From Cytophagaceae bacterium (GTDB lineage Bacteria; Bacteroidota; Bacteroidia; Cytophagales; Spirosomataceae): a stretch of DNA of 7,079 nt. The position numbers were made by a program, and so were the translations under genes. Positions within the stretch are counted from its first letter, which is position 1; the number at the start of each line of letters is the position of its first letter. The stretch is from NCBI GenBank assembly GCA_947471105.1, contig CANIYB010000126.1:1-7079 (forward strand). Direction: 5' to 3'. Of this stretch, positions 1-6,160 are shown piece by piece. Below the pieces are notes generated by a model. The model was not told the origin of the DNA and made no database searches. It was given only the letters and a program-made list of their open reading frames with translations.

Positions 1-1229
1 ATTATGCAGGTTCAGCGAGTTGGTTATTCTCTCATCATATTGAAGATCTTCCTTGGTTAACTTCTGGAAAACTTCGTATGAATTATGCGACTGTAGGTAA
101 TGATGCACCATGGGGAGCCATTAAGAACGTATATGATAAACCAGATCCTTATGGATCAACCATCTTGTTCTCTGTACCTAGTACTCAAAACAATCCATTC
201 TTGAAGCCTGAGCAAACTCAGTCGAAGGAAATTGGAGTTGAAATGGCTTTCATGCAAAATCGTTTAGGATTTGACTTGACTTATTACGAAACAAATACAA
301 TGGATCAAATCATGCCAGCTTCCGTTTCGGCAGCAACAGGATTTACTTCTGCTTATGTAAATGCAGGTAATATTGAAAACAAGGGTCTTGAATTAAGCTT
401 ATATGCAAATCCAATTAAAACAGCTGATTTTTCTTGGAACGTGAATGTGAACTTTACAAGAAACCGCAGTTTAGTTTTAAGCTTGTATAATGATAGCAAA
501 AACTTACAAATTGCTTCTTTCCAAGGGGGTGTTAGTTTAAATGCTTCTGTTGGCGAGCCATATGGCGTGTTAAAAGGAAAGACTTGGAAGTTTGTGAATG
601 GCGAGAAATTAGTTAAATCGAATGGACGTTATGACATTACGACGACAACGACCAACATCATTGGTAATGTAAATCCTGATTGGATCGGTGGTATTAATAA
701 CTCATTACGTTATAAAAACTTAACATTTAATTTCTTGATTGACATTAAGAAAGGTGGAAGTGTATTCTCTTTGGATCAATATTATGGGGCTGCTACAGGT
801 GTTATGCCGGAGTCAGCATTGCTTAATGACAAAGGAAATCCTTCTCGTTCAACAATCGCTGAAGGTGGTGGTGTGATTATGCCAGGTGTTTTAGCTGATG
901 GTTCGAAAAACACAATCCGTGTTGAGAATGAGTATGGAACTTATGGATATGCTTACAACCCTGCACATGCATTTGTGTATGATGCTGGTTTTGTAAAATT
1001 AAGAGAAGCTAATTTAGTTTACTCTTTACCTAAATCGATCGTTCGCCAATTAGGCGGAGTGAAAGGTGTGGATGTTTCGATCTTTGGACGTAATCTTTGG
1101 ATTATTGACAAATCTGTTCCTTATGCTGATCCTGAAGAGAATTTATCTGCAGGTAATGTTCAAGGAAATCAGTCTGGAGCATATCCTACTACTCGTTCGA
1201 TCGGATTTAACATTAAATTATTGTTTTAA
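1..1229 (+). CDS. SusC/RagA-family TonB-dependent outer membrane receptor, 3' part (5' end outside window)
   Basis: The reading frame is open from the first base (codons begin at base 3) to the TAA at 1227-1229, giving 408 visible residues. SusC proteins usually run to about 1000 residues, so this is the C-terminal two-fifths: the later strands of the 22-strand barrel. The signal peptide, carboxypeptidase-like domain, TonB box and plug would lie upstream. Family hallmarks include a GKLRMNYATVGNDAP strand near bases 68-112, then NPFLKPEQTQSKEIGVE, a YVNAGNIENKGLELSLYANP stretch, GNVNPDWIGGINNSLRY, and a C-terminal strand ending SIGFNIKLLF. The terminal Phe is the usual signal for beta-barrel assembly by BAM. 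By family knowledge it imports an oligomeric nutrient through the outer membrane with TonB energy, working with the SusD-like lipoprotein encoded just downstream. The substrate is unknown. No frameshift or internal stop is visible. The internal ATG at base 78 is not a real start, because homologous sequence continues upstream of it. Confidence 0.95.
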   Translation, partial: YAGSASWLFSHHIEDLPWLTSGKLRMNYATVGNDAPWGAIKNVYDKPDPYGSTILFSVPSTQNNPFLKPEQTQSKEIGVEMAFMQNRLGFDLTYYETNTMDQIMPASVSAATGFTSAYVNAGNIENKGLELSLYANPIKTADFSWNVNVNFTRNRSLVLSLYNDSKNLQIASFQGGVSLNASVGEPYGVLKGKTWKFVNGEKLVKSNGRYDITTTTTNIIGNVNPDWIGGINNSLRYKNLTFNFLIDIKKGGSVFSLDQYYGAATGVMPESALLNDKGNPSRSTIAEGGGVIMPGVLADGSKNTIRVENEYGTYGYAYNPAHAFVYDAGFVKLREANLVYSLPKSIVRQLGGVKGVDVSIFGRNLWIIDKSVPYADPEENLSAGNVQGNQSGAYPTTRSIGFNIKLLF

Positions 1230-1250
1230 TCATTCTTAATTTTGATCAAG

Positions 1251-2681
1251 ATGAAAAGAATACTCTTAATTTTTGTACCACTTTTGCTTTTAGCAGGTGC
1301 TTGTACAGATGATATATCGTCTCTGAATACTGAGACCAAAAGGCCTGCAGCAGTTCCTGCGCCGACCTTGTTTTCAAATGCTGTTAAGACCCTTTCGGGA
1401 ACTTTAGCATCTGCGAGTGTGAACACCAATGTGTTCCGTTTTACTGTTAGCCACTGGGCGATGGCAGTTTATCAAGATGAAGCTCAATATGACTTCAATA
1501 CACGTAATATTCCTCAAGGATTTTGGACAACCATGTACCGTGATGTAATTACGGATTTACGTGAGTCGACAAAGTTAATCACTGCGGATGCTACCTTAAG
1601 TGCGGGTGAGAAGGCTAATAAATTAGCGATCAATGACATTATGGAAGTGTATACCTACAGTATTTTAGTGAATACTTTTGGTAATATCCCTTACAAAGAG
1701 TCTTTGGATGCTGCTAAATTATTTCCTGTGTATGATGATGCAAAAACGGTTTCAGCTGATTTATTAGCTCGTTTAAATGCAGATATTACTAAATTAAATA
1801 CTTCAGCTGCTGGATATGCTTCAGGTGAAGATTTAGTTTATAAAGGTAGTATTTCTAAGTGGGTGAAATTTGCTAACACGTTGCGTTTTAAATTAGGTAT
1901 GGTTTTAGTAGACGCAGATGCAACTGCTGCTAAGACTGCTGCTGAATCTTCTGATGCAGGTGCGATTTCAGCTTCTGCTGACAATGGCTTATTTGCTTAT
2001 TTAGCTGCTTCTCCTAATCAAAATCCATTATATACGGATATCGTGTTAGGTGGTCGTCAGGATTATATTGCTGCGAAGGATTTGATGGATAAATTATTAG
2101 GCTGGAATGATCCACGTACGGGTAAGTTTTTCTCAAAAAATAATGCAGGTAATTATGCCGGTGGTATCGTAGGAAAAGCAAATACTTTTGTGAATTTCTC
2201 TCGCGCAGGAGCTAAGGTGATTGACGCGGCTGATCCTTATGTATTAGCAGATTATACAGAAACTGAATTTTTACGCGCTGAAGCAAAAGAAAGAGGTTTT
2301 AATATCTCGGGTACTGCGGAATCTCATTACAATAATGCGATTACTTCTTCAATCTTGTATTGGGGTGGAACGGCTGCTGATGCAGCTGCTTATTTAGCTC
2401 AGCCTGAAGTAGCTTATGCTACTGCTGCTGGAGATTGGAAGCAAAAAATAGGTACTCAAAAATGGATCGCTCTTTACAACAGACCTTATGAAGGTTGGGT
2501 AGAGATTCGTCGTTTAGACCAACCTATCATTGCTACTCCGATAGGTGCTAAATCAGGTTTCCCAACTCGTTTAAGCTATCCACAAAATGAGCAAACGTTG
2601 AACGGCGCTAATTATACAGCAGCTTCTTCTGCCATTGGTGGTGACGTAGTAACGACCAAATTATTCTGGGATAAGAAATAG
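1251..2681 (+). CDS. SusD-like surface lipoprotein, SusD-like_2 (SusD/RagB family) type
   Basis: This 476-residue protein is a typical length for the family. The ATG at 1251 is chosen because it places a Lys-Arg n-region directly before a hydrophobic segment and a lipoprotein signal ending AGAC, with Cys18 as the lipidated residue. An in-frame TTG at 1242 would add only three residues. Asp20-Asp21 soon after the Cys resemble the acidic lipoprotein export signal that sends Bacteroidota lipoproteins to the cell surface. Recognisable segments are HWAMAVYQDEAQYDF (68-82), NTFGNIPYKES (141-151), VYKGSISKWVKFANTLRFKL (196-215), YTETEFLRAEAKERG (335-349, a TPR-like helix), a Trp- and Arg-rich stretch with YEGWVEIRRLDQP (413-425), FPTRLSYPQNEQTLN (437-451) and a KLFWDKK ending. 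These fit the SusD-like_2 subgroup rather than classic SusD. It should bind ligand at the surface and act as a lid on the SusC encoded 21 nt upstream, with which it is surely co-transcribed. No clear Shine-Dalgarno sequence precedes it, which is normal for the phylum. The ligand cannot be inferred. Confidence 0.93.
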   Translation: MKRILLIFVPLLLLAGACTDDISSLNTETKRPAAVPAPTLFSNAVKTLSGTLASASVNTNVFRFTVSHWAMAVYQDEAQYDFNTRNIPQGFWTTMYRDVITDLRESTKLITADATLSAGEKANKLAINDIMEVYTYSILVNTFGNIPYKESLDAAKLFPVYDDAKTVSADLLARLNADITKLNTSAAGYASGEDLVYKGSISKWVKFANTLRFKLGMVLVDADATAAKTAAESSDAGAISASADNGLFAYLAASPNQNPLYTDIVLGGRQDYIAAKDLMDKLLGWNDPRTGKFFSKNNAGNYAGGIVGKANTFVNFSRAGAKVIDAADPYVLADYTETEFLRAEAKERGFNISGTAESHYNNAITSSILYWGGTAADAAAYLAQPEVAYATAAGDWKQKIGTQKWIALYNRPYEGWVEIRRLDQPIIATPIGAKSGFPTRLSYPQNEQTLNGANYTAASSAIGGDVVTTKLFWDKK

Positions 2682-2695
2682 TATTAATTTATTGA

Positions 2696-2725
2696 TTGCT
2701 ATTCATTAGCAAAATTTGAATTTTG
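2696..2725 (+). repeat. Two overlapping inverted repeats in the 3' UTR of the first SusCD pair
   Basis: Between the SusD-like stop codon and the terminator there are two perfect inverted repeats. TTGCTA (2696-2701) pairs with TAGCAA (2707-2712) across 5 nt, and CAAAATT (2710-2716) pairs with AATTTTG (2719-2725) across 2 nt. They share bases 2710-2712, so the full hairpins cannot both form. Both are AT-rich and weak. They may modestly protect the mRNA 3' end or may be chance in AT-rich DNA. Confidence 0.4.
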
Positions 2726-2726
2726 T

Positions 2727-2756
2727 AAAAAGGCGACTCGATTGGGTCGCCTTTTT
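2727..2756 (+). terminator. Intrinsic (Rho-independent) terminator ending the first SusCD operon
   Basis: AAAAAGGCGAC (2727-2737) pairs perfectly with GTCGCCTTTTT (2746-2756), an 11-bp stem. A U-G and a C-G pair can extend it inward to a GATT tetraloop at 2740-2743. The core GGCGAC/GTCGCC is GC-rich within AT-rich DNA, and the right arm ends in five T. It starts 45 nt after the SusD-like stop and separates this transcript from the next SusCD pair. The left-arm A-tract would serve as a U-tract on the opposite strand, so it could work in both directions, although no minus-strand gene is seen here. Confidence 0.93.
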
Positions 2757-2772
2757 GCATTTTTCCATTATC

Positions 2773-2789
2773 ACATATTACGTATATGT
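2773..2789. repeat. Short dyad ACATAT-N5-ATATGT downstream of the terminator
   Basis: ACATAT (2773-2778) and ATATGT (2784-2789) form a perfect 6-bp inverted repeat around TACGT. It lies about 170 bp upstream of the candidate promoter element, far for a classical operator. It could be a regulator site or chance in AT-rich sequence. Confidence 0.3.
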
Positions 2790-2882
2790 AAACAATTTGT
2801 CTGCTTAATTGGTTATCAACCTGACAAAAAATTAATTAATTATTTTTTATTTCGTTTTTATCACTTTTACGCTATAAATTTC

Positions 2883-2907
2883 TACTATAGTAATGCTTTC
2901 ATTACTA
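2883..2907. promoter_or_regulatory. Palindrome cluster, candidate operator for the second SusCD pair
   Basis: Two perfect dyads overlap here. TACTATAGTA (2883-2892) is a 10-bp uninterrupted palindrome. TAGTAATG (2888-2895) and CATTACTA (2900-2907) form an 8-bp inverted repeat around CTTT. The result is three copies of a TACTA/TAGTA half-site in alternating orientation, with the two same-strand TACTA copies starting 20 bp apart (2883 and 2903), roughly two helical turns. The cluster lies about 50 bp upstream of the putative -7 element, which fits an activator site. No known regulator motif is recognised, so function is inferred from symmetry and position only. Confidence 0.45.
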
Positions 2908-2956
2908 AAAGTAAATTTAATTTGCAAAAAAGTCAGATTAACAAAATATAATTTTT

Positions 2957-2964
2957 TAATTTTG
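2957..2964 (+). promoter_or_regulatory. Candidate Bacteroidota promoter -7 element (TAATTTTG)
   Basis: TAATTTTG matches the phylum's TAnnTTTG -7 consensus exactly. It would start transcription near 2970, leaving a leader of about 20 nt before the SusC ATG. The matching upstream TTTG/TTG element is not found at the usual spacing; the nearest TTTG (2921-2924) is 32 nt away, which is too far. A TATAAT at 2947-2952 is also present. The promoter may depend on an activator, or this may be a chance match. Confidence 0.5.
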
Positions 2965-2992
2965 CTCTTAACATTCATTTAAATAAACAAAC

Positions 2993-5900
2993 ATGAAAAA
3001 ACTCTTACTAATTTGGGTTTTAGTAGCAGCTAGTGTTAGCTCGTTATTTGCTCAAAACAGAACAGTAACAGGAAAGGTCACTTCTTCAGAAGATGGTGGC
3101 GGATTACCTGGTGTCAGTATTAGCGCGAAGGGTTCCAGCAAAGGAACAACTTCTAGCGTAGATGGTTCTTATTCCATTTCTGTGGGTGAAGGAGCTTCAT
3201 TGGTTTTTAGCTTTGTAGGCTATAATACTCAAACGATCACGGTTGGCAACCGTTCAGTGGTCGACGTAAAATTAGTGGTTGACAATACCCAACTTTCTGA
3301 AGTGGTCGTGGTAGGTTATGGCACCAAAAAGCGTGTTGAATTTACGGGTGCAGCCTCTACTATTAAAGCAGGTGCTATTGCCGAGCGTCCCGTACAAAGT
3401 TTTTCACAAGGGTTAACGGGTCAAGCAGCAGGTGTGAACATCACACAGCCTAACGGTTTGTTGAATAACCCTCCTGTGATTCGTGTACGTGGTTTAAGTT
3501 CATTGTCACTGAGCTCATTTCCTTTAGTCGTTATTGACGGGATACCTATTTCTACGGATAACGTTTCAGCTAACTCGACGACCAATAACCCTTTGGCGGA
3601 TATTAATCCATCCGATATTGAGTCAATTGACGTATTGAAAGATGCTGCATCAGCGGCTATTTATGGTTCTCGTGCTGGTGCTGGAGTTTTATTGATTACT
3701 ACGAAGCGTGGAAAATCAGGTAAAGCGAAAGTATCGATTGATTCTTGGGCAGGTGTAAGTAACGCTGTTCGTTTGCCAGATGTGTTAAACGCTGAGCAAT
3801 ATATGTATCATAAAAACATGGCGATTGGTAATGCTTTATTATTAAATCCAAATGCGGTAACAGCAACACAGAGAAACTCAGCGAACCAATCCTTCTTGCC
3901 AAATTATAATCCTGATGGATCTTTAATCGACACAGATTGGTATAAGGTAGTTTATCAAACAGCCGTTTCTCAAAATCATAATATGACGATTACGGGTGGT
4001 ACTGATAAGACTTCTTATTACTTCTCAGCAGGGTATTCTGATCAAGATGGTTTTTTACGTAGCAATAGCTTCCAACGTCGTTCTGGTCGTTTTAATATGG
4101 ATCACCAAGCAACTAATTGGTTGAAGTTTACTACGAATTTCAATTATTCAAATACATATAATAAGGCACCTATGTCAGGATCAAATCCTGGTGGAGCATT
4201 TAATACTTCAGGATTAGGTCGTATTGCGGTGGCTCAAGTGCCTAACTTGCCAGCGTATTTACCCGATGGCAATTATAACTTGGAGAACAACACATTAGGT
4301 CGTATGAACAACTTACTTCCCGCTCAGTTTCCTAATCCAGCGGTTGTTCGTGATTTAGATAAGATTACTTCTGAAAATACGCGTTTAATCGCAAATTTAG
4401 GAGCTGAAGTAAAAATCATTGACGGCTTAACATATAAAATTAGCTATTCATGGGATCGCAGGAACACTGAGAATGTTCGTTTCTTTAATCCTTATAATGG
4501 AGACGGTCAGTCTGCGGCTGGTGATGCTTATAACAATACGGCTCGTTCTGACAACTGGAACTTGATTAACACGTTACAGTATAATGTGAAGTTGGGCGAT
4601 AACCACAACATCTCAGCAGTATTAGGTTCAGACTCGCAAAAAACGCGTGTGTTAAACTGGGGTGCTCAACGTCAAGGTTTAGCTGACTTTTTCTTCACTG
4701 ATTTCCAAGGAAATTATGGAACAAACTTAGCTGCTGGTAATGGAATTTACCAAGTGGCTTATGAGGCTTATTTAGGAAGCGTTAGTTATAACTATGCAGG
4801 TAAATATTTCTTAAGTGGAAATTACCGTCGTGATGGTAACTCAGCCCTTTCTGCGGATAATCGTTGGGGTGATTTTGGTGGAGTATCTGCCGGTTGGACC
4901 GTATCTGAAGAGAAATTCTTCAAAAACATGAGCCTAGGAAATAAAATTTCTAACCTTCGTTTAAAGGCTTCATGGGGTAAAGTAGGTAACGGTAACGTTC
5001 CTAACGCCTATGGTTCTTATTCTACTTTTGGTTCTGGTTTATATGGTGCGGCGCCCACATTGGCGTTTAACCAAGCAGGAAACAAGGATTTGAAATGGGA
5101 GACTAGTGAGCAGTACAATTATGGTATTGATGTGAGTTTCCTTAATGACCGTATTACGTTGGAGGCCAACTATTACAACAAGGATATCAATAACTTGATT
5201 TTGAACGTTCCACAAGCACCTTCTAAAGGTATTCCGGGGAACTCAATTTTGGCCAACGTAGGTTCAATGTATAACCGAGGATATGAATTAGCTATTACGG
5301 CTACGCCAATTAATAATGGTGGATTCACTTGGACTACGAATGTCAACTTTTCAACCAATGAAAACATGGTTACTTCCTTAGTGGATGCGAATACGCCTAT
5401 TTTAACGGCAACATCTGGTTTGGAGACTACTTCAATTACGAAAGTAGGTTATTCAGCTGCTCAAATTTACGGAGTGAAGACGGGGGGTGTTAATCCTGCC
5501 AACGGTCGTCGTATTTATATTAGAAAAGATGGTGTTAAAGTACAATACTTGCATTTAGGTGGTGCTAATGCTTGGACTTTATTGGACGGAACTCCTACTG
5601 TTTCCCCTTCATCTGAGCAACAAATCTTAGGTAACACTATGCCTACTTACTACGGTGGATTTAATAACACTTTCCGTTATGCTGGGTTTGACTTAGGTTT
5701 AAACTTTACATTTTCAGGAGGAAACTTGATTTACAATGGATCTCAAGCTGGTTTACGTGACCAACGTGTATGGAATAATTCAGTGGATGTTTTAAATTCT
5801 TGGACTACTCCAGGTCAAATAACAGATATCCCTCGCGCTGTTTATGGGGATAACGTTTCGAATGGTTCATCTTTCTTAATTGATGCCAATATTCAAAAGG

Positions 5901-6142
5901 GAGATTTTATTCGTTTGCAAACCGCAACTTTGGGATATAAGATTCCGGCCAACTTGACTAAATTGGGTATTACTAACCTTCGTGTATATGCACAAGCTAA
6001 TAATGCTTTTTTATGGACAGAATATGCGGGTGTTGACCCAGAAATCTCAACCAATGGAGATACAAACTTGGCTTCAGGTATTGAGCGTAACTCAATTCCT
6101 CAATCAAGAGCATTTACAATTGGTCTTAATATAGGTTTATAA
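2993..6142 (+). CDS. SusC/RagA-family TonB-linked outer membrane transporter, complete
   Basis: This 1049-residue protein has the full SusC architecture. A signal peptide spans residues 1-20, with likely cleavage in SLFA|QN. A CarboxypepD_reg-like beta-sandwich follows (about 24-98; VTGKVTSSEDGGGLPGVSIS, then VDGSYSISV and FSFVGYNTQ). Next come a TonB-box-like LSEVVVVGYG (101-110) and a plug domain (about 115-240) with RVRGLSSL, VVIDGIPI, DIESIDVLKDAASAAIYGSR and GVLLITTKRG. The barrel carries DTDWYKVVYQ (313-322), LRLKASWGKVGNGN (655-668), NKDLKWETSEQ (697-707) and PTYYGGFNNTFRY (884-896). There is no STN domain, so transport without transmembrane sigma signalling is expected. The ATG at 2993 gives a proper signal peptide; its upstream region is A-rich without a Shine-Dalgarno sequence. 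The protein ends in Leu (FTIGLNIGL) rather than the usual aromatic residue. It pairs with the SusD lipoprotein 18 nt downstream to import an unidentified, probably oligosaccharide or peptide, ligand. It is clearly divergent from the SusC at the start of the window. Confidence 0.97.
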   Translation: MKKLLLIWVLVAASVSSLFAQNRTVTGKVTSSEDGGGLPGVSISAKGSSKGTTSSVDGSYSISVGEGASLVFSFVGYNTQTITVGNRSVVDVKLVVDNTQLSEVVVVGYGTKKRVEFTGAASTIKAGAIAERPVQSFSQGLTGQAAGVNITQPNGLLNNPPVIRVRGLSSLSLSSFPLVVIDGIPISTDNVSANSTTNNPLADINPSDIESIDVLKDAASAAIYGSRAGAGVLLITTKRGKSGKAKVSIDSWAGVSNAVRLPDVLNAEQYMYHKNMAIGNALLLNPNAVTATQRNSANQSFLPNYNPDGSLIDTDWYKVVYQTAVSQNHNMTITGGTDKTSYYFSAGYSDQDGFLRSNSFQRRSGRFNMDHQATNWLKFTTNFNYSNTYNKAPMSGSNPGGAFNTSGLGRIAVAQVPNLPAYLPDGNYNLENNTLGRMNNLLPAQFPNPAVVRDLDKITSENTRLIANLGAEVKIIDGLTYKISYSWDRRNTENVRFFNPYNGDGQSAAGDAYNNTARSDNWNLINTLQYNVKLGDNHNISAVLGSDSQKTRVLNWGAQRQGLADFFFTDFQGNYGTNLAAGNGIYQVAYEAYLGSVSYNYAGKYFLSGNYRRDGNSALSADNRWGDFGGVSAGWTVSEEKFFKNMSLGNKISNLRLKASWGKVGNGNVPNAYGSYSTFGSGLYGAAPTLAFNQAGNKDLKWETSEQYNYGIDVSFLNDRITLEANYYNKDINNLILNVPQAPSKGIPGNSILANVGSMYNRGYELAITATPINNGGFTWTTNVNFSTNENMVTSLVDANTPILTATSGLETTSITKVGYSAAQIYGVKTGGVNPANGRRIYIRKDGVKVQYLHLGGANAWTLLDGTPTVSPSSEQQILGNTMPTYYGGFNNTFRYAGFDLGLNFTFSGGNLIYNGSQAGLRDQRVWNNSVDVLNSWTTPGQITDIPRAVYGDNVSNGSSFLIDANIQKGDFIRLQTATLGYKIPANLTKLGITNLRVYAQANNAFLWTEYAGVDPEISTNGDTNLASGIERNSIPQSRAFTIGLNIGL

Positions 6143-6146
6143 TTTT

Positions 6147-6152
6147 AAAGGA
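6147..6152 (+). promoter_or_regulatory. Shine-Dalgarno-like site for the second SusD
   Basis: AAAGGA lies 8 nt before the ATG at 6161, in the 18-nt gap after the SusC stop. It matches the anti-Shine-Dalgarno core at good spacing. The other two starts in the window have no such motif, and Bacteroidota seldom use one, so its effect is uncertain. Confidence 0.45.
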
Positions 6153-6160
6153 TATACGAA

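Larger units (their letters stand above)
2757..2992 (+). promoter_or_regulatory. Intergenic control region of the second SusCD pair
   Basis: This 236-nt, very AT-rich stretch has no credible gene. It contains, in order, a 17-nt dyad (2773-2789), an AT tract with the 12-bp palindrome AATTAATTAATT (2830-2841), a palindrome cluster (2883-2907), and a TAATTTTG promoter-like element (2957-2964) just before the SusC start. Because a strong terminator lies directly upstream, the second pair needs its own promoter, and this is where it must be. The regulator is not encoded in the window. The downstream SusC lacks an STN signalling domain, so the common ECF sigma/anti-sigma control is not suggested. 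Confidence 0.7.

Noticed and set aside
1242..1250. TTG at 1242 as start of the first SusD-like gene
   Set aside because: ATG at 1251 gives a normal lipoprotein signal peptide. The TTG adds only Met-Ile-Lys and overlaps the TAATTTTG octamer.
1226..1429. Minus-strand open frame opposite the start of the first SusD-like gene
   Set aside because: It is a shadow of a clearly coding frame on the + strand, with no recognisable protein features.
2826..2848. AT tract with repeated TTAA as a possible origin or attachment site
   Set aside because: It is simple AT-rich sequence with no DnaA boxes, iterons, integrase gene or flanking duplication. It is better described as promoter-region composition.
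2742..2951. Forward open frame of 69 codons in the intergenic region
   Set aside because: It begins at a TTG inside the terminator loop, is low-complexity, AT-driven and rich in Phe, Tyr, Lys and Asn, and overlaps the palindromes. No family resemblance is seen.
2921..2952. Sigma-70-like pair TTGCAA (2922-2927) and TATAAT (2947-2952)
   Set aside because: The 19-bp spacing is long and Bacteroidota primary sigma factors prefer TTTG/TAnnTTTG elements, so it was mentioned but not called as the promoter.
3699..3902. Minus-strand open frame inside the complete SusC
   Set aside because: It lies antisense to the conserved plug/barrel coding sequence and has no support of its own.
5173..5367. Minus-strand open frame inside the complete SusC
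   Set aside because: It lies antisense to conserved barrel coding sequence and is best explained as a chance frame.
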